Shown: positions 1 to 6,259, counted from the first letter of the stretch. The stretch: 8,135 nucleotides of DNA from Flavobacteriaceae bacterium (GCA_014239895.1 JAAZXZ010000009.1:1-8135); one strand, 5' to 3'. The notes: generated from the sequence alone by a model not told the origin. A program made the numbers and translations.

Positions 1-79
1 TATTTTTTGTGCCACTACAACCATTTATGTTTATCATTACTAAAGCTAATAAGATATTTATGATTATAAATCGTTTCAT
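1..79 (-). CDS. Putative lipoprotein, N-terminal fragment cut by the left window edge
   Basis: An ATG at 79 opens a frame that stays free of stops to base 1, giving 26 codons. The peptide starts with Met-Lys-Arg, continues with a hydrophobic stretch (about residues 4-18) and reaches Ile-Asn-Gly-Cys at residues 18-21, followed by Ser-Gly-Thr-Lys-Asn. This is the layout of a type II (lipoprotein) signal peptide, with Cys21 as the likely lipidated residue; Asn at -2 is less usual than Ala, Ser or Thr. No Shine-Dalgarno site is visible upstream. It lies 54 nt downstream of the stop of the preceding minus-strand gene and could share its transcript. Function cannot be judged because the mature protein is outside the window. 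The short length is the main reason for caution. Confidence 0.65.
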   Translation of the reverse strand, partial: MKRFIIINILLALVMININGCSGTKN

Positions 80-133
80 AATGAAAATTTACAAAATTAA
101 TAAACTACAAATGTTAGATAAAACGCAATCAAG

Positions 134-832
134 TTATTGCTCTTTTTGTTTTAAGTGATCATCAATAATATCTTTAGCTGCTTTGGTTTTTTTTAGTATT
201 CTAGGGATGCTGTTTCTCATCAATCTTTTAGTCCCACGATTAGCAATCAAAAAATTCCTAACATGAACATTATCTTTAAATTGAATAAAATTGTTTTTAT
301 TTTGCCAATCAATGGCCCAGTTTGTACTTACAGAATCATCTCTAAGCTCAAAAGCTAATAATGAAATATCATCAAATTTTTGAATATGTGTTAGATCGTA
401 ATCTAATAAGTAAGCATATCTTTCATATGTATCTTGATATAAGTCCAATATTTTACTTCTAAGTGAATCATTAGTGATTTTATAAATTAGACCTGAAGCT
501 TCCATTGAATTAAAAACCCTATCGTTCAATTTGCTGCCCCAGTTTGTAGCACTTCTTTGGCTATATAGATCAAGGTCTTTTTCACTTAAATATTCTAAAC
601 TATCTGCTCTTATGACAAAATCTAACATTGGGAGAGCCTTAGGAAAAAATTCTTTAAATTTTTCTAAATTTGCAATATTTGTCTCCATTTCACCACGAAG
701 TGCGTGCAATGAGCTATTAACTTGACTGATTAGTTGTTGATCATTCTTTTTTTCATCAATTAGTAAGGAACCTGTAATGCCCAAAAGTACTGCTAAAAAT
801 TCAATTCCACCTCTTGCGAGTATATGTTTCAT
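134..832 (-). CDS. DUF6090-like membrane-anchored protein, copy A
   Basis: The 232-residue protein begins with the block shared by this window's paralogs: Lys2, Arg7, Gly8-Gly9, then a hydrophobic segment to about residue 24 ending in Ile-Asp. A positive N-terminus before a single helix implies N-in topology with the rest of the chain outside the inner membrane. Residues 30-60 are polar and look helical or coiled-coil. Residues 108-132 carry the family's middle motif (Ser-Gly, Lys-Ile-Thr-Asn, Leu-Arg, Lys-Ile, Leu-Tyr). The C-terminus (about 180-228) is basic and helical. Unlike the other copies it lacks an aromatic-Pro pair before the middle motif, and has Leu instead of Trp at position 24. 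It starts 6 nt after copy B, without a clear Shine-Dalgarno site, so it probably shares that transcript. The family link to DUF6090 is from memory of its consensus; no biochemical function is known to me. Confidence 0.9.
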   Translation of the reverse strand: MKHILARGGIEFLAVLLGITGSLLIDEKKNDQQLISQVNSSLHALRGEMETNIANLEKFKEFFPKALPMLDFVIRADSLEYLSEKDLDLYSQRSATNWGSKLNDRVFNSMEASGLIYKITNDSLRSKILDLYQDTYERYAYLLDYDLTHIQKFDDISLLAFELRDDSVSTNWAIDWQNKNNFIQFKDNVHVRNFLIANRGTKRLMRNSIPRILKKTKAAKDIIDDHLKQKEQ

Positions 833-838
833 AATAAG

Positions 839-1510
839 TTACTTTGCTTTTGTATTTAACAAATAATTATCGATATTAATTAAAAGCTGATTTGCAGATG
901 TTTTCAAATCATTTAACACATAATTTTGATAACTAGTCCTTCTACTGCGCCATTCTAAAAAAAGAACATCATATTTACCTGATTCAAATAATTTAAAAAT
1001 TTCTTCATGTGATTTTAAATTATCTAGAGTTGCTTTAAATTTGAAAAAATTTTTATTTAAAAATTCATCATACATAAAATTATTAGTATTTAACCTCTCA
1101 TAGCTATTTTGATAATACTTGCTTATTGATTTAAGCAAACTCAAATCATTTATTTTATTAATTCTACCACTATTTTGTGCTACTAAATAAGATGAACCCA
1201 TAGGGAAAAAAGTGCTTGTTAAGCCAGTAGTCTTTAAAAAAATTGCGCTATCAACTTTAGTTGATAATTTTTTTTTATTAGCAATATTAATATAAATATT
1301 AATTTTTTTGAGACCTTCAGTAACCAAGCTATCAACCCTATTCATTTCAATTAGGTCCTGTTTAAGCTCTGATTTTATATTGTTAATATCTTGATTTAAT
1401 GCTAAAAAAATTTCTTTATCTTTTGAATAATTATCAATCCATAAAGAACCTGTAATTCCTAATAATACTGCTAGAAATTCTATCCCGCCTCTGGCCAGAA
1501 CATTTTTCAT
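839..1510 (-). CDS. DUF6090-like membrane-anchored protein, copy B
   Basis: This 223-residue protein has the shared N-terminal block (Lys2, Arg7-Gly-Gly, hydrophobic to Leu23, Trp24-Ile-Asp) followed by a polar helical region rich in Lys, Asn and Asp (about 27-90). Phe-Phe-Pro at 101-103 precedes the middle motif at 108-133 (Asn-Ser-Gly, Lys-Ile-Asn, Leu-Leu, Ile, Tyr-Tyr). The C-terminus ends in an amphipathic helix of the pattern Leu-x-x-x-Ile-Asp-x-Tyr-Leu that also closes copy D. The start is supported by AAAAGGA six bases upstream. It is the first gene after a strong terminator, so it should have its own promoter, and copy A follows after 6 nt. A run of nine T on the plus strand (1268-1276) encodes an Asn-Lys-Lys-Lys tract. 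Single-pass inner-membrane anchor with an external domain is the predicted form; the role is unknown. Confidence 0.9.
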   Translation of the reverse strand: MKNVLARGGIEFLAVLLGITGSLWIDNYSKDKEIFLALNQDINNIKSELKQDLIEMNRVDSLVTEGLKKINIYINIANKKKLSTKVDSAIFLKTTGLTSTFFPMGSSYLVAQNSGRINKINDLSLLKSISKYYQNSYERLNTNNFMYDEFLNKNFFKFKATLDNLKSHEEIFKLFESGKYDVLFLEWRSRRTSYQNYVLNDLKTSANQLLINIDNYLLNTKAK

Positions 1511-1516
1511 TTAGTT

Positions 1517-1523
1517 TCCTTTT
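1517..1523 (-). promoter_or_regulatory. Ribosome-binding site of copy B
   Basis: The minus strand reads AAAAGGA, six bases before the ATG at 1510. It is one of the few clear Shine-Dalgarno sequences in the window and confirms the start that puts the conserved Arg-Gly-Gly block at the N-terminus. Confidence 0.7.
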
Positions 1524-1549
1524 AACTTATTTGAAATCTTTTTATTTAA

Positions 1550-1555
1550 TTTATA
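1550..1555 (-). promoter_or_regulatory. Possible -10 element for copies B and A
   Basis: TATAAA on the minus strand lies about 40 bases before the copy B start and just beyond the terminator, where a promoter is expected. I find no convincing -35 hexamer at normal spacing and no Bacteroidota-type TAnnTTTG. In such AT-rich DNA this match is weak evidence; the position is the better argument. Confidence 0.25.
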
Positions 1556-1578
1556 CCATAAAAGATAATTCATTTAAT

Positions 1579-1615
1579 AAATAAAAACCCCCACAGTTTG
1601 CGGGGGTTTTTATTT
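1579..1615. terminator. Strong, potentially bidirectional intrinsic terminator
   Basis: Perfect 14-bp inverted repeat with arms AAATAAAAACCCCC (1579-1592) and GGGGGTTTTTATTT (1602-1615) and a 9-base spacer. Five G:C pairs form the core and T-rich sequence follows the G run on both strands, so it can work in either direction. It lies downstream of the 69-residue gene on the minus strand and upstream of copy B, and marks the boundary between the two transcription blocks. It is the most GC-dense hairpin in the window. Confidence 0.9.
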
Positions 1616-1652
1616 GTAAATATTATGATACTTTTAATTAATACGGAGAATA

Positions 1653-1862
1653 TTACTTTGGTCTCTGATTGTTAAAAGTATCTTGACTGTCCGATTGGTT
1701 GCTATCTTTAATTGGATACATATTGTTTTGAGGAGAATGCAAAAAGCGCTCATCCATTTTGTATTGTTTAGCTTTTACAGCAGGTTTTCCATTTGTGAGC
1801 TCTATAAATATAAGGCTGACTAAGAAGCCTAAAAAAAAGAGTGTGGCTTTATTCACTTTCAT
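1653..1862 (-). CDS. Small single-helix protein of unknown function (69 aa)
   Basis: The product has Lys2 and Lys5, a hydrophobic helix at about residues 7-22, and then a polar tail rich in Lys, Gln, Asn and Ser with no Cys. It could be a small inner-membrane protein with its tail outside, or carry an uncleaved signal peptide. AGAAGG stands two bases before the ATG, unusually close. The gene overlaps the end of the 93-residue gene upstream by 14 nt in another frame, which argues for translational coupling, and a strong terminator begins about 40 nt past its stop. I recognise no family. The reading as a real gene rests on the ribosome site, the overlap and the sensible membrane topology. Confidence 0.65.
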   Translation of the reverse strand: MKVNKATLFFLGFLVSLIFIELTNGKPAVKAKQYKMDERFLHSPQNNMYPIKDSNQSDSQDTFNNQRPK

Positions 1863-2130
1863 TACCTTCTTTATTTAGCGTATCATCTTTAGTCACTATA
1901 TATACATTTGTACTTCCACTGTCAGGTCGATGACGCCTTACTTTTTTAATGCTTTCTAATTCTGAATGTTTAGTACAATTTTTAGAGATAGAGGTTTTAT
2001 TTTTTAGATGCCAAATTTCTTCATAATCCTTATCAGTATAATGGTGAAGTTTTAAATTTGAACTTAAAACATGCCCACCAGTAATAAAAAGGGACGCACT
2101 AAATAACACATTAATAATTGTTGTAAACAT
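1849..2130 (-). CDS. Small exported or membrane-anchored protein of unknown function (93 aa)
   Basis: The N-terminus (about residues 4-20) is hydrophobic without an early Lys or Arg, followed by Gly-Gly-His. It reads as a signal peptide or anchor. The remaining 70 residues are polar, with His-His-Tyr, one Cys, a basic patch (Lys-Lys-Val-Arg-Arg-His-Arg) and an acidic end. Only a weak purine-rich stretch precedes the ATG. It is 80 nt downstream of tag, the second-longest gap in the window, and overlaps the next gene by 14 nt. No family is recognised. It may form a two-gene unit with the 69-residue protein. Confidence 0.65.
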   Translation of the reverse strand: MFTTIINVLFSASLFITGGHVLSSNLKLHHYTDKDYEEIWHLKNKTSISKNCTKHSELESIKKVRRHRPDSGSTNVYIVTKDDTLNKEGNESE

Positions 2131-2167
2131 AACTTTTCTTTTTCCTAAACTATTTTTTATTTTCTCA

Positions 2168-2197
2168 ATATTAGTAATTAATATGTATAACTATCAA
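2168..2197 (-). promoter_or_regulatory. Possible sigma-70-like promoter for the two small genes
   Basis: In the 80-nt gap after tag the minus strand has TTGATA (2192-2197) and, 18 bases on, TAATAT (2168-2173). These match the -35 and -10 consensus at five and four of six positions. The AT content makes chance matches likely, and read-through from tag is an equal possibility. Confidence 0.25.
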
Positions 2198-2210
2198 CAA
2201 CTTATAGAAT

Positions 2211-2750
2211 TTAGACTTTTATCAGTTTCTTAAAGGTAGGGCAACTTATTATATGGGCACCTTTAAGTATGCCTGTGCTAGTTAAAAACTCTCTTGTGAT
2301 TTCTGGTCCAGTGAATTTGAAAGTTTGTTTAAAAAGCTTAATCCACGCCTCTAAGGAAATATTATTATTTTTCTGAAGCCAAAATTTGAAAGAACCATAT
2401 TCCTTCTGAATTAAAAGAATTTTATTAGCATTGTAAATTGCAGCATTTACTTTGAGTTTGTTTCTGATTATTCCTGGATTATTTAGGAGTTCTTCAACGT
2501 CCTTTTTATTATAATTCGCAACTCTTTGAATATTATATGTTGAGTAAGCTTTTCTGAAGTTCTTTTGCTTATTTAATATAGTTGTCCAAGATAGTCCCGC
2601 TTGGTTTATTTCAAGCAGTAATCTACCGAACAGCTCATTGTCATTCTCAATTGGAAATCCATATTGTGTATCATGATATACTCTGTGAACATTAGTTAAA
2701 TTTAAATCAGCCACAAATTCACAATAATTATTTGGATTTTTCTTTGCCAT
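2211..2750 (-). CDS. tag: DNA-3-methyladenine glycosylase I
   Basis: Cytosolic base-excision-repair enzyme that removes 3-methyladenine from alkylated DNA. The 179-residue protein keeps the zinc-binding residues of the family: Cys10, His26 (in Tyr-His-Asp), His166 and Cys170 in an H-x3-C pattern, equivalent to E. coli Cys4, His17, His175 and Cys179. Substrate-pocket residues are also present: Tyr25, Glu47 and Trp55 in the run Glu-x-x-Gln-Ala-Gly-Leu-Ser-Trp. The motif Gly-Ile-Ile-Arg-Asn-Lys follows in the helix-hairpin-helix region. It is slightly shorter than E. coli Tag (187 residues), mostly by a reduced loop before Phe-Lys-Phe-Thr-Gly, as in the short Tag subgroup I recall from other bacteria. 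It starts 42 nt after arcC without a clear ribosome site, so cotranscription with arcC is likely. Confidence 0.95.
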   Translation of the reverse strand: MAKKNPNNYCEFVADLNLTNVHRVYHDTQYGFPIENDNELFGRLLLEINQAGLSWTTILNKQKNFRKAYSTYNIQRVANYNKKDVEELLNNPGIIRNKLKVNAAIYNANKILLIQKEYGSFKFWLQKNNNISLEAWIKLFKQTFKFTGPEITREFLTSTGILKGAHIISCPTFKKLIKV

Positions 2751-2792
2751 ATTATACTTAGAGGCGCTATCTAAAATAGTATACTAGTAAAA

Positions 2793-3737
2793 TTAATTAT
2801 TAGAAATTATTGTACCATATTCTCCATTTATTGCTTTTTTAACACCATCAATGGAAGTTATTATAACTTTTTCACCGTGATGTTTTAAAAAGTATAACGC
2901 AGCTTGAAATTTAGGGCCCATGCTTCCAGCTTGGAAATGACCCTCTTCATAATATTTTTTGGCTTCTAAAAAGCTAATTTTTTTCAGTTTTTTTTCAGTT
3001 TTTTCCCCAAAATTCAAGCACGCAAAATCTACATCTGTAATTATCCATAATTCTTTTGCTTTTATTACTCTTCCTAATAGCCCAGCTGATAAATCTTTAT
3101 CTATAACAGCATCGAGACCTTCCAGTTGATTGTTTTTATTCCAGTAAGTTGGAATCCCACCGCCTCCTGATGCAATGACAATGATGCCATTATTAACTAA
3201 TGTTTCAATTGATCTACCATGTTCAATAAATTTTGGTAAGGGACTTGAGACTACTTGACGCCATTCATTTTTGTTTTGTTCTTTAATTTTCCATCCAAAT
3301 TTTTCAGCTAAAGCCTTCGCCTCATTTTCTTTATAAACCTGCCCAATAAATTTTTTTGGATTATTAATTGAAGGATCATCAATATCAACAATGGTTTGTG
3401 TAATTAATGTTACAACTTCCCTATCAATTGATTTTTGTTTTAACAAATTTTGAAGCGACTGTTGTATCATATAACCAATTGAGCCTTGTGTTTCAGCGAC
3501 GCATACTCCAAGAGGTAAAGAGGGGATCAGATTATGAGTGAGCTGCATTCTATATAATTCATTTCCAACTTGTGGACCATTGCCATGTGTAAGACAAATA
3601 TTATAATCGAGGCTAATAAAATCCATCAAGGCATTCAAACTATCTCTTGTATGAGCAAATTGTTGATTAATTGTTCCTGCTTCTTGTTTTGGAGATAAGG
3701 CATTACCTCCAAGCGCTATTATAACTGACTTTTTCAT
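2793..3737 (-). CDS. arcC: Carbamate kinase
   Basis: Catalyses the reversible transfer of phosphate between carbamoyl phosphate and ADP, giving ATP in arginine, agmatine or purine-derivative catabolism; cytosolic. The 314-residue length is normal for the amino-acid-kinase-fold family (about 310). Visible landmarks in order are Ala-Leu-Gly-Gly-Asn-Ala-Leu (8-14), Thr-His-Gly-Asn-Gly-Pro-Gln-Val-Gly-Asn (50-59), a Thr-Gln-Gly-x-Ile-Gly-Tyr helix, Lys-Lys-Phe-Ile-Gly (near 130), a Gly-rich Ala-Ser-Gly-Gly-Gly-Gly loop, Asp-Lys-Asp in the nucleotide site, and Gly-Ser-Met-Gly-Pro-Lys near the C-terminus. All expected catalytic segments are intact. It starts 13 nt after copy C with only A/T before the ATG. 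No arginine deiminase, ornithine or putrescine carbamoyltransferase, or agmatine deiminase lies in the window, so its carbamoyl-phosphate source is not shown here. Confidence 0.95.
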   Translation of the reverse strand: MKKSVIIALGGNALSPKQEAGTINQQFAHTRDSLNALMDFISLDYNICLTHGNGPQVGNELYRMQLTHNLIPSLPLGVCVAETQGSIGYMIQQSLQNLLKQKSIDREVVTLITQTIVDIDDPSINNPKKFIGQVYKENEAKALAEKFGWKIKEQNKNEWRQVVSSPLPKFIEHGRSIETLVNNGIIVIASGGGGIPTYWNKNNQLEGLDAVIDKDLSAGLLGRVIKAKELWIITDVDFACLNFGEKTEKKLKKISFLEAKKYYEEGHFQAGSMGPKFQAALYFLKHHGEKVIITSIDGVKKAINGEYGTIISNN

Positions 3738-3750
3738 TTAATATTAATAA

Positions 3751-4500
3751 TTAAGAAATTTTTAATTCTTTTTCGATCAATATTTTTAATTCTTTAAGAG
3801 TTACCTTAAAGTTTTTAATAAAAAACATTACAAAAAATCTATTTCTATTTTTTAGATCTAGATAAGTTCTGACATAATCTTTAGTAAGAAAGTATTTTAT
3901 CTCTTCAATAGGTTTATCATAGTTATCGACATTATCATTATTACGATCTCTGATTTCTTTATGTGTTGTTGATAGTACCTGTGCTAATTCTTTATCATTT
4001 TGATTGACAAGTGTATTCCTAAAATTTATCTGCATATCAATTTCAGATTGAACGTTTTTTAACACAAACCCTAAATCAGTCTTATATAGATTATTAATTT
4101 TTTTTCGTATTTCTATATTTTGGATTTCTTTTAATGAGCCGTCTTGCATAATCATTTCAATCGAAGAAAGTGGTGGGTGAAACTCCCGATAATCAAAAAA
4201 CAAAGTATTAAAGACAAAGGGTTTTTGTTTACTTAATGCAATTGCTACTGAATCAACATTCATATTGTCCCAATTAATTGCAAAATAATTCATCCAGATG
4301 CTATCTGCTTGAAATGCTCTATCTCTTGATTCTAAAAACTTTTCCGTTTGATTTATATCACTATAAATTGAATTAAGAAGAGTTACTTCGTACTCATTTT
4401 TTTGTCGTAATTCTTGTTTTTGATCAATCCATAAAGAACCAGAAATGCCGAGCAAAACTGCTATAAACTCTATTCCACCCCTTGCCAATATGTTTTTCAT
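3751..4500 (-). CDS. DUF6090-like membrane-anchored protein, copy C
   Basis: At 249 residues this is the longest copy whose full length is visible. It has the shared N-terminal block (Lys2, Arg7-Gly-Gly, hydrophobic to Leu23, Trp-Ile-Asp) and then a polar helical region. Asn-Trp-Asp at 76-78 and Phe-His-Pro-Pro at 107-110 lead into the middle motif (about 113-139: Asp-Gly, Leu-Lys-Glu-Ile, Ile-Arg-Lys-Lys-Ile, Leu-Tyr). The extra length is an insertion around residues 165-200. The C-terminal helix ends Ile-Glu-Lys-Glu-Leu, as I recall for DUF6090 proteins. Its ATG overlaps the TGA of copy D in ATGA, and GGAAAG precedes it inside the end of copy D, so translation is probably coupled. Asn-Trp and Phe-His-Pro-Pro are shared with copy D, making these two the closest pair. 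Predicted single-pass, N-in; role unknown. Confidence 0.9.
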   Translation of the reverse strand: MKNILARGGIEFIAVLLGISGSLWIDQKQELRQKNEYEVTLLNSIYSDINQTEKFLESRDRAFQADSIWMNYFAINWDNMNVDSVAIALSKQKPFVFNTLFFDYREFHPPLSSIEMIMQDGSLKEIQNIEIRKKINNLYKTDLGFVLKNVQSEIDMQINFRNTLVNQNDKELAQVLSTTHKEIRDRNNDNVDNYDKPIEEIKYFLTKDYVRTYLDLKNRNRFFVMFFIKNFKVTLKELKILIEKELKIS

Positions 4501-5186
4501 GTTCTTTCCAAATAAGCATCAATTGTTAATATTAAATCTTGTATCTCTTTTAAATGTGCACCAATAACACCCTTAACAAAGTCGCGCATATTTTTTTGCT
4601 CATTTAAAAACCCATATATTGCACGATCAGATAAAAACGCTTCTAACTCTTTTTGTCTTCCTGTTAGGTCAGGGTTAGTTAATTGAGGATGATTTCTAAT
4701 AATGTAATCATTAAATCTTCTATAAAAATATTGTTGATTCTCAATTCCTTCTACCAAATGATTCATTCTTATTTCAAAAACTTGATTTATCTTTTTCTTT
4801 AATTCAGGATTAGATATCAGCCCAATACTTCCATCATTCGAAAGACTATTATAAATAGCTTTAGGGGGATGAAAGGCAAGATAAGCTTTCAATGATAGCA
4901 TTAAATTCCAGTTTCCTAATTCTATACTCATCAATGAATCCGGAATAATATCTCCCCAATTATCGATGATATAATGAAGCGCCTTACTTTCGTTTTCTAT
5001 CCTTTGAACTCTAATTTCACCATATTTTTTAGCATCCCGCAATTCTTTACCTAAGCTCTGCAAGGTTACAATTGTTTTTTCTTTATTGGCTAACTCTATT
5101 CGATAATCATCGACCCAAAGAGACCCTGAAATACCCAATAAAACTGCTAAAAATTCAATTCCACCTCTTGCAAGTAGATTCTTCAT
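4497..5186 (-). CDS. DUF6090-like membrane-anchored protein, copy D
   Basis: The 229-residue protein opens with the shared block (Lys2, Arg7-Gly-Gly, hydrophobic to Leu23, Trp-Val-Asp) and continues with a long charged helix (about 30-70) that could form a coiled coil. Asn-Trp-Gly at 76-78, Phe-His-Pro-Pro at 105-108 and the middle motif at 111-137 (Asn-Asp-Gly, Ile-Gly-Leu-Ile, Leu-Lys-Lys-Lys-Ile) match copy C in order and spacing. The end has the pattern Ile-Asp-Ala-Tyr-Leu, like copy B. It starts 34 nt after the beta-barrel gene with only weak purine-rich sequence before the ATG, and overlaps copy C by four bases. Predicted as an inner-membrane anchor with a helical domain outside the membrane; no catalytic signature is seen. 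Confidence 0.9.
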   Translation of the reverse strand: MKNLLARGGIEFLAVLLGISGSLWVDDYRIELANKEKTIVTLQSLGKELRDAKKYGEIRVQRIENESKALHYIIDNWGDIIPDSLMSIELGNWNLMLSLKAYLAFHPPKAIYNSLSNDGSIGLISNPELKKKINQVFEIRMNHLVEGIENQQYFYRRFNDYIIRNHPQLTNPDLTGRQKELEAFLSDRAIYGFLNEQKNMRDFVKGVIGAHLKEIQDLILTIDAYLERT

Positions 5187-5220
5187 ATAATTATTTCTTT
5201 ATTGTTTAGATATTTTTTAT

Positions 5221-5862
5221 TCAAAATTTATATTCACTAAATAATGTGACAAAGTTTCCACCACCTTGGGTGTTATTGAAAAATGATATTTGTTTATAAA
5301 CCCCAGAGCGATGTGAGACAGCTAACCCTACGTATAAATTAATTAAACCTAGATTGGGGAAAAGATGATAGGTGCTTATATCAAAGCCAACATTTAAATA
5401 ATTCATCAACTTTGAATCCCTTCCACTTATTCGTCTTGTCTCGCGTCCTTCAACATAAGGAACTAGCTCAGAATAAGATAACCCTTCTCCAATAAATAAA
5501 TTAATTGGGTAGCCAAGTACTATTTTATTTTGGTATGCCTGTAGAAATATATTGTACTGATTGTGATTTGGCTGATAGCCTCTTTCTAAATGACGAATAA
5601 ATCCAAATTTTAAATACCAGCCAATATTCGACCTACTCTGATCACTTGTAATTTTTCTACTTAAATCAATGCCGCGAATCCCTGTTTCATGGCGCTCCAT
5701 GGGCATATCTCCAGAGCCAATTATGGCTATAAGAGGACGATAAGTTGCGTACCCTCGATAAAAACGAATCCCCCATTTTTCATTATTATAAAATGTGTTG
5801 GAAGATATTTGACCTAAACTTAATGAAAGAAAAAATATTAACCCTATTTTATTAAGTTTCAT
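5221..5862 (-). CDS. Probable outer-membrane beta-barrel protein
   Basis: The 213-residue protein starts with Met-Lys-Leu-Asn-Lys and a hydrophobic stretch to about residue 18, a Sec signal peptide. The mature part alternates polar and aromatic residues in short strand-like runs and ends in Glu-Tyr-Lys-Phe; a terminal Phe is the usual outer-membrane assembly signal. Gly-Glu-Gly-Leu-Ser-Tyr, Met-Asn-Tyr-Leu and Ser-His-Arg-Ser-Gly-Val-Tyr in the second half resemble an uncharacterised outer-membrane family I recall from Gram-negative bacteria, but I cannot name it. The mature size of about 190 residues suits a small barrel of roughly 8-10 strands. It lies 19 nt after the rhodanese gene and 34 nt before copy D, so it is probably cotranscribed with both. 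Localisation is inferred with fair confidence; function is unknown. Confidence 0.8.
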   Translation of the reverse strand: MKLNKIGLIFFLSLSLGQISSNTFYNNEKWGIRFYRGYATYRPLIAIIGSGDMPMERHETGIRGIDLSRKITSDQSRSNIGWYLKFGFIRHLERGYQPNHNQYNIFLQAYQNKIVLGYPINLFIGEGLSYSELVPYVEGRETRRISGRDSKLMNYLNVGFDISTYHLFPNLGLINLYVGLAVSHRSGVYKQISFFNNTQGGGNFVTLFSEYKF

Positions 5863-5881
5863 ATTGCAGGTTCTTTAAAAA

Positions 5882-6253
5882 CTATTCGGTTATTCCTGAC
5901 CACTGGTTCATGCCACCTGTAAGATTAATTGCATCATAACCGAGTTCCCTTAACATCGTTGTTCCTGTTCCAGAGCGATTACCACTTCTACAATATAGAA
6001 TGATCTTCTTATCTTTATATTTTTCAAGCTCATCTACTCTATTAGCTAACTCTTCAATTGGTATTACGGAAGTATTTGGGATTGAAAGATTTTCATGTTC
6101 TGCTAAGGTTCTGACATCTAAAAATATATAATCTTCGTCATCTAATAAACTTTGAGCAGAAGCTGAAGAAATAGAAGGAGTTCCTTGACTTGATTGTGAG
6201 GTAAAAAAATAGATTATAGAAATAGCAACAATTCCAATTAATAATAATTTCAT
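5882..6253 (-). CDS. Membrane-anchored rhodanese-like sulfurtransferase domain protein
   Basis: From the ATG at 6253 the protein has 123 residues: an N-terminal hydrophobic segment (3-17), a Ser/Gln-rich linker (18-35) and one rhodanese domain (about 36-122). The domain shows Leu-Asp-Val-Arg (45-48), the active-site loop Cys88-Arg-Ser-Gly-Asn-Arg-Ser and Gly-Gly-Met-x-x-Trp (113-118). Cys88 would carry the persulfide. The segment usually reading Gly-His-Ile is altered to Leu-Ser-Ile. The anchor implies that the domain acts outside the inner membrane, or in the periplasm if it is cleaved. A TTG at 6277 would add eight residues and overlap the upstream gene, but the ATG at 6253 has AAAGGA six bases upstream and gives a normal Met-Lys signal start. 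Neighbours are a polytopic membrane protein (20 nt upstream) and the beta-barrel gene (19 nt downstream). The substrate is unknown. Confidence 0.9.
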   Translation of the reverse strand: MKLLLIGIVAISIIYFFTSQSSQGTPSISSASAQSLLDDEDYIFLDVRTLAEHENLSIPNTSVIPIEELANRVDELEKYKDKKIILYCRSGNRSGTGTTMLRELGYDAINLTGGMNQWSGITE

Positions 6254-6259
6254 ATTATT

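Noticed and set aside
531..725. Plus-strand open frame of 64 codons inside copy A
   Set aside because: It lies wholly within a well-supported minus-strand gene, has no ribosome site or recognisable domain, and looks like an antisense shadow.
1268..1276. Nine-T run in copy B as a programmed slippage site
   Set aside because: It simply encodes Asn/Lys codons, and no alternative-frame product of interest follows.
1849..1862. The 93- and 69-residue genes as one frameshifted gene
   Set aside because: Each has its own N-terminal hydrophobic segment and the second has its own ribosome site; a fused product would make little sense.
1653..2130. The small gene pair as a toxin-antitoxin module
   Set aside because: Both proteins have N-terminal membrane helices and neither resembles an antitoxin or known toxin; overlap and size alone are not enough.
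2777..2786. Perfect 10-bp palindrome TAGTATACTA between arcC and tag as an operator
   Set aside because: Short AT palindromes arise often by chance here, and no second copy or regulator is nearby.
2978..3006. T-rich direct repeat (period 11) in arcC as a possible phase-variation tract
   Set aside because: It encodes a Lys-rich loop at a position where carbamate kinases are usually polar, the frame is intact, and such runs are common in this AT-rich DNA.
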